From positions 1-30,576 of the forward strand of contig JAEZPW010000344.1 in assembly GCA_023441255.1 (NCBI GenBank): a DNA stretch of 30,576 bases, written 5' to 3'. The notes under the pieces were generated by a model that was not told where the DNA came from, did no database searches, and saw only the letters and a program-made list of their open reading frames with translations. Each line of letters starts with the position of its first letter. Positions within the stretch are counted from its first letter, which is position 1. Of this stretch, positions 25,294-30,576 are shown piece after piece. Source of the stretch: Acidobacteriota bacterium. Lineage in GTDB: Bacteria > Acidobacteriota > Terriglobia > Terriglobales > Acidobacteriaceae. The translations under genes were made by a program, and so were the position numbers.

Positions 25294-26274
25294 TTGGTAA
25301 CTCGCCCAATCCGGGTTCTCATAGTAGAGGACTTCCAACCTTTTCGGCAGTTCCTGACCTCCATCCTGCAGCAAAGGCCAGAGTTTCAGATTATCTCCGA
25401 GGTGTCGAATGGATTGGAAGCCGTTGCCCGGGCAGAAGAGTTGCAACCGGATCTGATTCTGCTCGACATCGGTCTGCCAGGGACGAACGGGATTGAAGCT
25501 GCTCGTCGAATTCGGAGGTTGTCGGCGAAGCCCAAGATCCTGTTCGTAAGTCAGGAATCATCCCCTGACGTAGTGCGGGAGGCTTTTGCCAGCGGCGCGA
25601 TGGGCTATGTTGTCAAGACGGACGCAACAGTCGAATTGATATCCGCGATCGATGCCTTGCTTAGAGGCGAGAAGTTCGTCGGCAAGAGATTTACGGGCCA
25701 GAGTTTCGCCGTCAATCCGCCAGTTCATCGTCATCAAGCGCATTTTTATTCCGATGAAGCTCGCTTCGTTCACGGCTGTGCTCGCTGCGTTGCGGCCGCT
25801 CTCAACGCGGGTAATGCGGCTATCTTCGTGGGCACGGAACCGCACCGGGACAAGGTTCTCGCGCAAATGCACGCACAGGGTGTGAATGTCGGCGCCGCTA
25901 TCAAGGAAGGTCGATATGTCTCGTTGGACGCTGCCGAGACACTCGCCACCTTCATGTCCGCTGGTCAGCCCGACCGGGATCAGTTTTTGAAGTTGGCAGG
26001 CAATCTGATTACATCCGTGGCGAAAACGGTGAAGGGCGATCCTTCGCGGATTGTCGCATGCGGCGAATGTGCACCTCTCCTGTGGGCGCAAGGTGAGACA
26101 GAAGCTGCAATCCGGCTTGAGCAGCTCTGGAATGAGGTAGGACACGCCTACCACATCGAGATTCAGTGTGGATTCCTGTTGACGGCGTTTCAGCGTGATG
26201 AGCATGTCGCTGTATTCGACAGGATATGTGCAGAACATTCGTGCGTCGTTCAGAGCGACGCTCATTCAGAATAA
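25294..26274 (+). CDS. Response regulator receiver domain fused to a MEDS sensory domain
   Basis: Translation likely starts at TTG 25294, because a full GGAGG lies five bases upstream. The 326-aa product has a NarL-type receiver at about 5-125: acidic pocket Glu12-Asp13, phospho-acceptor Asp58 (LILLDIGLPG), Ser86 and Lys108 (YVVKTD). In this family a LuxR HTH normally follows. Here residues 132-310 instead resemble MEDS (the sensory domain of the dichloromethane regulator DcmR), starting HFYSDEARFVHGCARCV, continuing through GNAAIFVGTEPHRDKVLAQM and ACGECAPLLWAQGETEAAIRLEQLWNE, and ending near QCGFLL. No DNA-binding or enzymatic output is visible, and no histidine kinase is adjacent. It probably acts through protein partners. 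Confidence 0.85.
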   Translation: MVTRPIRVLIVEDFQPFRQFLTSILQQRPEFQIISEVSNGLEAVARAEELQPDLILLDIGLPGTNGIEAARRIRRLSAKPKILFVSQESSPDVVREAFASGAMGYVVKTDATVELISAIDALLRGEKFVGKRFTGQSFAVNPPVHRHQAHFYSDEARFVHGCARCVAAALNAGNAAIFVGTEPHRDKVLAQMHAQGVNVGAAIKEGRYVSLDAAETLATFMSAGQPDRDQFLKLAGNLITSVAKTVKGDPSRIVACGECAPLLWAQGETEAAIRLEQLWNEVGHAYHIEIQCGFLLTAFQRDEHVAVFDRICAEHSCVVQSDAHSE

Positions 26275-26461
26275 ACCTTCTGCAGAACTGCACGTCGACT
26301 AGTCGTCAAGCCCCTGGGTCACCAGCCGAATGTAGCCACACGTTATTCCGTTGTGGTCGAGATCGCCTGCGAAGTGCTCCGATAAGTGATGGTAGCGGTT
26401 CGAAATACGAACATATGCAGATTGGTTTTTTGACCTCTTTACTGCTGCCCACAAAGAGTGC

Positions 26462-26854
26462 CTAACGTGGACTGATCTTCACTGTGGCCGACCGGGCGCG
26501 TTCCTCAATCATGGGTTGTAGGTAAGGACTGCTCTTGTACTTCGCGCGATAGGCGGCATCGATGCGGTCATTAATATCGCCTTCGATTGGGTGAAACGAC
26601 ACTTCCTTCGTCATGCCTGCAGCTGTGATTCGTCCCGCTTTCTGTCGTAAGGCGGCCTGATACCAACGCGAGTTCTTGCCGTTGTAAGCGCGAACGTAGA
26701 GATCGCCATCCACTACAACAGACCAGATCCATGTCGGGGTGCCGTAGGTCCTTCCGTCCTCACGGAACGGGGAGATGTGGAGGTCGTCGGACCCGATGAT
26801 TTTCTTGAGTTCCTCTTTTGACCATCCAGCCAAGCTATGCTCTTTCACACTCAT
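26462..26854 (-). CDS. DUF2255 family protein
   Basis: A 130-aa cytosolic protein without signal or TM segments. The ATG at 26854 has GGAGG eight bases upstream. I assign it to DUF2255 from its core: WSKEELKKIIGSDDLHISPF, RTYGTPTWIWSVVVDGDLYVRAYNG and SRWYQAALRQKAGRI. This small beta-rich domain resembles flavin-binding split-barrel proteins, but no activity is established that I know of. It is the third gene of an oxidoreductase operon, 17 bases after the alcohol dehydrogenase, which suggests an accessory role in the same redox pathway. Confidence 0.82.
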   Translation of the reverse strand: MSVKEHSLAGWSKEELKKIIGSDDLHISPFREDGRTYGTPTWIWSVVVDGDLYVRAYNGKNSRWYQAALRQKAGRITAAGMTKEVSFHPIEGDINDRIDAAYRAKYKSSPYLQPMIEERARSATVKISPR

Positions 26855-26871
26855 CTTTATTACCTCCGATG

Positions 26872-27888
26872 TTAGGGACGGAGTAGCGTCTTGATCGCGC
26901 GGCGCTCGTCCATCGCACGGTAGCCCTCTGCAACCTTCTCCAGAGGTAGCGTGAGATCGAACACTTTTCCGGGGTTAATCTTGCCGTCGAGCACAAGCTC
27001 GATCAGATCCGGCAAGTAGCGGCGCACCGGCGCGGGACCGCCGTGAAGACGAACGAGCGTGAAGAACACTGGTTGTAAGTCAAGGTGCGCGTCATGGGGA
27101 ACGCCGACGTAGCCGATCGAACCACCCGGACGAGTGGAATGAATCGCCTGCATCATGGACTCCAAGGTGCCAACGCATTCGAGCACGGAATCGGCGCCAA
27201 TGCCCTTCGTCATCTCCTTAATGCGGGCGACGCCGTCGTCTCCGCGGTCGGTTACGATGTCGGTCGCTCCGAACTCTTTGGCGAGTTTCTGCCGCGCCTC
27301 ATGGCGGCTCATGACGATGATCCGTTCCGCTCCCATCTGTTTCGCTGAAAGCACACCAAGCAAGCCGACAGCTCCGTCGCCGACGAGCACAACCGTCGAG
27401 CCAGGTTTTACATTGGCAGCATCAGCGGCGAACCAGCCGGTTCCAAGCACGTCCGACACGGCGAGAACGCTAGGAAGCAGATCGTTCGATGGATGCTCGG
27501 GTGTTGCGACGAGAGTGCCATCTGCAGATGGAACGCGAGCAAACGGTGCCTGCGCTCCCGTCATGAATTCCAGATTCTGGCACCCGGACTGGTAACCGGC
27601 CTGGCAGTTGGGACACGTGTTGTCCGAGATGCAGAACGATCCGATCACGAATTGGCCCGGTCTCAGGGTCTTTACTGCATTTCCGACCTCCTCGACAATG
27701 CCGCAGTACTCGTGGCCCATCGGTGACGGGCCGTTGATTGGCTGCAAACCGCGATACGGCCACAAGTCGGAGCCGCACACACATGTCGCTGCGAGCCTGA
27801 TGATCGCATCGGTCTGCTTGAGAATCTTCGGCTCATCACGCTCTTCGTAGCGAATGTCGCGCGGGCCGTAAAGGACAGTTCCTTTCAT
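26872..27888 (-). CDS. Zinc-dependent alcohol dehydrogenase (MDR superfamily)
   Basis: This 338-aa NAD(P)-dependent medium-chain dehydrogenase starts at an ATG with GGGGGAG eight bases upstream. Catalytic zinc ligands are visible as Cys38 (VCGSD) and His59-Glu60 (GHEYCG). The structural-zinc loop is at about 86-103, with Cys92, Cys95 and Cys103. The position of the first classical structural Cys (89) is Asp, with a Cys at 86 instead, as in some members of this subfamily. The cofactor Rossmann motif GDGAVG is at 170-175. The substrate cannot be predicted. It follows the aldo/keto reductase by 44 bases and precedes DUF2255 by 17, so the three are probably one transcript. Confidence 0.93.
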   Translation of the reverse strand: MKGTVLYGPRDIRYEERDEPKILKQTDAIIRLAATCVCGSDLWPYRGLQPINGPSPMGHEYCGIVEEVGNAVKTLRPGQFVIGSFCISDNTCPNCQAGYQSGCQNLEFMTGAQAPFARVPSADGTLVATPEHPSNDLLPSVLAVSDVLGTGWFAADAANVKPGSTVVLVGDGAVGLLGVLSAKQMGAERIIVMSRHEARQKLAKEFGATDIVTDRGDDGVARIKEMTKGIGADSVLECVGTLESMMQAIHSTRPGGSIGYVGVPHDAHLDLQPVFFTLVRLHGGPAPVRRYLPDLIELVLDGKINPGKVFDLTLPLEKVAEGYRAMDERRAIKTLLRP

Positions 27889-27932
27889 TGCAATACTCCC
27901 CCAGTCAAAAGAACGAGACCAACGTCTGGAAG

Positions 27933-28919
27933 TTAGCGTCCTACTAGCTTCATTAGGTTTTCCGGATAACGCTCGCCTTGAAAGTTGATGGTTGCCGACG
28001 CTGTGTTCAGTCGCTGAACGTCAGCTGCTGTCAGTTCAAGGTTGATGGCCCCGAGGTTGTCTTCCAGGCGATGGATCTTGGTCGTGCCCGGAATCGGCAC
28101 CATCCAAGGTTTCTGGGCCAGGATCCACGCGAGCGCGATTTGGGCCGGCGTTGCATTCTTCTCCTTTGCGAATCGCCCTACCAGATCGACGACCGCCTGG
28201 TTGGCGTCGCGGTTTTCCGGCGAGAAGCGCGGGACGATGTTACGGAAGTCGTTCTTGTCGAACTGCGTGTCCTTGTTGATCGCTCCGGTGAGGAATCCCT
28301 TGCCAAGCGGACTGAACGGCACGAATCCAATGCCAAGTTCTTCGAGCGTGGGGATGATCTCTTTCTCGGGCTCGCGCCACCACAGCGAGTACTCACTCTG
28401 CAGTGCTGTTACGGGCTGTACCGCATGGGCGCGGCGGATCGTCCGTGCCCCTGCTTCCGACAGACCGAAGTGCTTAACCTTCCCCTGCTGAATGAGTTCC
28501 TTTACTGCCCCGGCGACGTCCTCGATCGGCACTTGGTCATCCACGCGGTGCTGATAAAAGAGGTCGATCACATCCGTCTTCAGCCGTTTCAACGACGCTT
28601 CCGCCACCTGCTTGATGTGCTCCGGACGGCTGTCGAGGCCCACGTTCTTTCCATTCTCAATCTTGAATCCGAACTTCGTGGCGATCTTCACGTCCATGCG
28701 GAAGGGCGCAAGCGCCTCACCAACTAACTCCTCGTTGGTAAAGGGTCCGTAAACCTCGGCGGTGTCGAAGAATGCGACGCCACGTTCGACGGCCGTGCGG
28801 ATGAGCTTGATGCCGGTCTGCTTGTCTACAGCAGGGCCGTACCCGAAGCTCAGGCCCATGCAGCCGAGACCAAGGGCCGAGACTTCCAAGCCAGTTCTGC
28901 CAAGAGTGCGCGTTTCCAT
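27933..28919 (-). CDS. Aldo/keto reductase
   Basis: The 328-aa product starts at the ATG at 28919 (AGGAG seven bases upstream; METRTLGRTGLEVSALGLGC). The in-frame extension to 29006 overlaps the divergent promoter region and looks non-coding. The (beta/alpha)8 catalytic tetrad is complete: Asp52 and Tyr57 (FFDTAEVYG), Lys82 (IATKFGF) and His124 (LFYQHRVDD). NADPH-binding features near the C-terminus include PFSPLGKGFLTG and PIPGTTKIHRLEDNLGA. It is closest to the AKR13/YajO-like group that reduces carbonyls, with unknown natural substrate. It is first in the operon with the alcohol dehydrogenase and DUF2255, and is divergent from a LysR regulator that probably controls it. Confidence 0.93.
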   Translation of the reverse strand: METRTLGRTGLEVSALGLGCMGLSFGYGPAVDKQTGIKLIRTAVERGVAFFDTAEVYGPFTNEELVGEALAPFRMDVKIATKFGFKIENGKNVGLDSRPEHIKQVAEASLKRLKTDVIDLFYQHRVDDQVPIEDVAGAVKELIQQGKVKHFGLSEAGARTIRRAHAVQPVTALQSEYSLWWREPEKEIIPTLEELGIGFVPFSPLGKGFLTGAINKDTQFDKNDFRNIVPRFSPENRDANQAVVDLVGRFAKEKNATPAQIALAWILAQKPWMVPIPGTTKIHRLEDNLGAINLELTAADVQRLNTASATINFQGERYPENLMKLVGR

Positions 28920-29001
28920 TTCATTTCTCCTATGCCCTATTTGACTCCCCAAAAGGCTCATGAGACTAGACGCTCTCCGTCGATAGCCTTTGTGAGTAAA
29001 A

Positions 29002-29016
29002 TTCATGAATCATGAA
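29002..29016. promoter_or_regulatory. Palindrome TTCATG-AAT-CATGAA, candidate LysR-type operator overlapping the regulator start codon
   Basis: Perfect 6-bp arms around AAT contain a T-N11-A pattern (29003 to 29015), the LysR-box form. It spans the ATG of the LysR gene (29012) and lies 83 bases before the aldo/keto reductase start, so one bound regulator could repress itself and affect the divergent operon. Confidence 0.5.
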
Positions 29017-29887
29017 GGACGAGTTGAACGATCTCGCTGCTTTCACCATCGTGGCTGAGGAACGAAGCTTTACTCGCGCCGCTGTACGACTGGGCGTCAC
29101 GCAATCGGCGCTCAGCCACAGGATGAGTGGCCTGGAAAAGCGCCTGGGCGTCCAATTGCTCGCTCGGACCACGCGAAGCGTCACCACAACAACCGCCGGC
29201 AATTCTCTTCTGAACGACCTGACACCGGCGCTCGACCGCATACGAACGTCTCTGTCGAAAGTGCGGGAGCTCAGAGAGCGTCCGACAGGTCGACTCCGGC
29301 TGGTGTTGCCGCGATCGGCGGCATGGATGGTGCTCCTCCCCAAGCTGAAGAACTTCGCGAGCGCGTTTCCCGATGTCGTGCTCGATGTCACGACGTCGAA
29401 CGATCCGATCGACCTGGTAGCCAGCGGTTTCGATGCTGGCATTCATATCGGCGAGTTGATTCAGCGCGATATGGTGGCGGTTCGGGTGAGTGAAGACTTG
29501 CGGCTGGCTGTTGTGGGCTCGCCGGAATACTTCAAGCACCATGACATCCCACGCACACCCCACCAGCTGAAAGAACACCCGTGTATCGGATTCCGGTTCG
29601 GTGGCGAGGTTTACCGATGGGAGTTCGAAAAAGGAAGGAAGGCGCTGACCGTCTACCCGCAGGGTCCTGTAACGTTTGATGATCCTGACTTGGTAATCCA
29701 GGCAGTCTTGGACGGAGTTGGTATTGGAACCGCACTCGAAGCCCAGCTGTTACCGGTTATCGCAAAGCATCGTCTCGTTCAGGTTCTGGAGGACTGGTGC
29801 CCAACATTCCCCGGATTCTTCCTCTACTACCCGAGTCGCCGCAACCAGTCCGCAGCGCTGGCCGCCCTCATCCGATCACTCCGGTAA
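29012..29887 (+). CDS. LysR-family transcriptional regulator
   Basis: The 291-aa product has an N-terminal winged HTH at about 3-62 (FTIVAEERSFTRAAVRLGVT, QSALSHRMSGLEKRLGVQLL, ARTTRSVTTTTAG) and a substrate-binding domain from about 90 to the end (GRLRLVLPRSAAWMVLLPKL, VASGFDAGIHIGELIQRDMV, GVGIGTALEAQLLPVI). The start at 29012 has no Shine-Dalgarno sequence and sits inside a palindrome, so the message may be leaderless or poorly translated; no later start would keep the HTH. It is divergent from the aldo/keto reductase operon and is its likely regulator. The effector is unknown; a carbonyl or quinone compound would fit the enzymes. Confidence 0.92.
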   Translation: MKDELNDLAAFTIVAEERSFTRAAVRLGVTQSALSHRMSGLEKRLGVQLLARTTRSVTTTTAGNSLLNDLTPALDRIRTSLSKVRELRERPTGRLRLVLPRSAAWMVLLPKLKNFASAFPDVVLDVTTSNDPIDLVASGFDAGIHIGELIQRDMVAVRVSEDLRLAVVGSPEYFKHHDIPRTPHQLKEHPCIGFRFGGEVYRWEFEKGRKALTVYPQGPVTFDDPDLVIQAVLDGVGIGTALEAQLLPVIAKHRLVQVLEDWCPTFPGFFLYYPSRRNQSAALAALIRSLR

Positions 29888-29901
29888 CAAGTTCCGGTGG
29901 A

Positions 29902-29917
29902 TCTGCGCAAACGCAGA
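29902..29917 (+). other. Short hairpin after the LysR gene
   Basis: TCTGCG-CAAA-CGCAGA is a perfect 6-bp stem with a tetraloop, 15 bases after the LysR stop. No T-run follows, so it is at best a weak or Rho-assisted 3' end. A second hairpin (29983-30000) lies at the end of the convergent GH92 gene. Confidence 0.3.
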
Positions 29918-29998
29918 GACTGCTACAAGCCGCAACAGCGCGGACGGAGAGATGACAATGGATTGCCTCCGACACTCCTCTGAACTCCCTTTAGAGAG

Positions 29999-30576
29999 TT
30001 ACTGCCAATGTCCCGACCGCGAAGCGTAGTCCGACATTGATGGTGGGTAATTTTTGGTTCCCCACTCACCCGGCTTATCCGTCATTTCGAGTTGGAGAAC
30101 CCCGCCGTTCGCTATTTCCGAATGCCGGAACCATGCGTGGTCGAGCGATGCGCCGTTCAGCATCGCAGAACGCACATATCGATTCTTGTGTTCTTCATCG
30201 AGTCCCTTCGCAACGATGCGGAAGGTCTTCCCGTTGCCGAGCTTGACTTCGACTTCAGGAATGCTGGGCGTACCGATCACGTAGAAATCCTGGCCGGCAA
30301 TAGGGAAGAATCCCATGGCATGAAAGGCGTACCACGCCGACATCGCGCCCGCGTCGTCATTGCCAGGGAGCCCGGCCCGGCTCGTGTCGAAATGGCGCTG
30401 CAGAATCTGGGTTACACGGTCAGCGGTTCTATCGTGACGGCCGGCCCAGATATACAGGATAGGAACAAGGAATCCCGGTTCGTTGCCTACATCATAGTGG
30501 TTGTTGTCAAACAGGGTGTCGAGCCGCTTTACGAAAGCCTCGTTGCCGCCACACTGATTGATGAGGCCGCGAACGT
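29999..30576 (-). CDS. Glycoside hydrolase family 92 alpha-mannosidase, C-terminal part (5' end outside window)
   Basis: The reading frame runs uninterrupted from the window edge to TAA at 29999, about 192 codons; full-length members are about 700-800 aa. GH92 enzymes are calcium-dependent inverting exo-alpha-mannosidases, usually exported, that trim mannose from glycoproteins and fungal or yeast mannans. The diagnostic block GLPGNDDAGAMSAWYAFHAM is visible, with the Asp pair of NDDAG in the catalytic-base region. Preceding family motifs include DNNHYDVGNEPGFLVPILY, and GFFPIAGQDFYVIGTPSI follows. The C-terminal beta-sandwich segment ends in HWQ. The signal peptide and acid residue lie outside the window. 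Confidence 0.92.
   Translation of the reverse strand, partial: VRGLINQCGGNEAFVKRLDTLFDNNHYDVGNEPGFLVPILYIWAGRHDRTADRVTQILQRHFDTSRAGLPGNDDAGAMSAWYAFHAMGFFPIAGQDFYVIGTPSIPEVEVKLGNGKTFRIVAKGLDEEHKNRYVRSAMLNGASLDHAWFRHSEIANGGVLQLEMTDKPGEWGTKNYPPSMSDYASRSGHWQ

Noticed and set aside
26398..26447. Hairpins GTTCG-N5-CGAAC and CTCTTT-N12-AAAGAG with a T-run at 26425-26430
   Set aside because: The T-run is not adjacent to the 3' side of either stem in a usable orientation, so I do not call an intrinsic terminator.
27503..27520. Sigma-54-like sequence TGGCACTCTCGTCGC on the minus strand
   Set aside because: It has GG-N10-GC spacing but TC for TT in the -12 box and lies inside the alcohol dehydrogenase coding region, with no gene start downstream. 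It shows that near-matches arise by chance.
29983..30000. Hairpin AACTC-N8-GAGTT at the GH92 stop codon
   Set aside because: Short stem overlapping the stop, with no T-run on the minus strand.

Overview
The window looks like a chromosomal segment from an acidobacterium, most likely class Terriglobia. The reasons are a large Oar-type TonB-dependent receptor with a carboxypeptidase-regulatory N-terminus, a Ser/Thr kinase carrying PD40/WD40-like propeller repeats, secreted GH9 and GH92 glycosidases, and moderately GC-rich coding DNA. The assignment rests on gene families only. I saw no rRNA, tRNA, CRISPR array, transposase or phage gene.

Layout. (a) 1-5.85 kb, minus strand: a heavy-metal RND efflux operon (small Cys-containing protein, outer-membrane factor, membrane-fusion lipoprotein, RND pump truncated by the window edge), with the last three genes joined by ATGA overlaps. 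(b) 6.27-8.10 kb, plus: a secreted GH9 glycosidase. (c) 8.11-14.65 kb, minus: a five-gene unit with 4-base overlaps encoding a membrane GGDEF/HD-GYP protein and a peptide-type ABC importer (two permeases, a binding protein and one ATPase). A near-consensus sigma-54 promoter lies just upstream. (d) 14.9-16.8 kb, minus: a secreted S8 subtilase whose tail carries six HALWGS hexapeptides, followed by a 49-aa single-TM micropeptide ending in the related motif VIWGS. (e) 17.08-18.35 kb, plus: a divergent sigma-54 activator (AAA+, Fis HTH, C-terminal PilZ). An inverted repeat with a third half-site sits about 90-130 bp upstream of a plausible sigma-54 promoter for the protease. (f) 18.56-21.24 kb, minus: the Ser/Thr kinase, bracketed by 14-bp direct repeats. 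(g) 21.47-25.01 kb, plus: the TonB-dependent receptor, ending in a strong intrinsic terminator. (h) 25.29-26.27 kb, plus: a REC-MEDS fusion. (i) 26.46-28.92 kb, minus: an aldo/keto reductase, Zn-alcohol dehydrogenase and DUF2255 operon with a divergent LysR regulator. (j) 30.0 kb to the end, minus: the C-terminal part of a GH92 alpha-mannosidase.

The most interesting part is 8.1-18.35 kb. A sigma-54 activator with a PilZ domain, two sigma-54-like promoters, a secreted protease with a W-G repeat tail, a micropeptide sharing that motif, a c-di-GMP synthesis/degradation protein and a translationally coupled peptide importer are contiguous. I propose, as inference only, that they form one circuit linking extracellular proteolysis or peptide uptake to c-di-GMP. 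The sequence supports the promoters, overlaps and shared motif directly; the functional link is untested.
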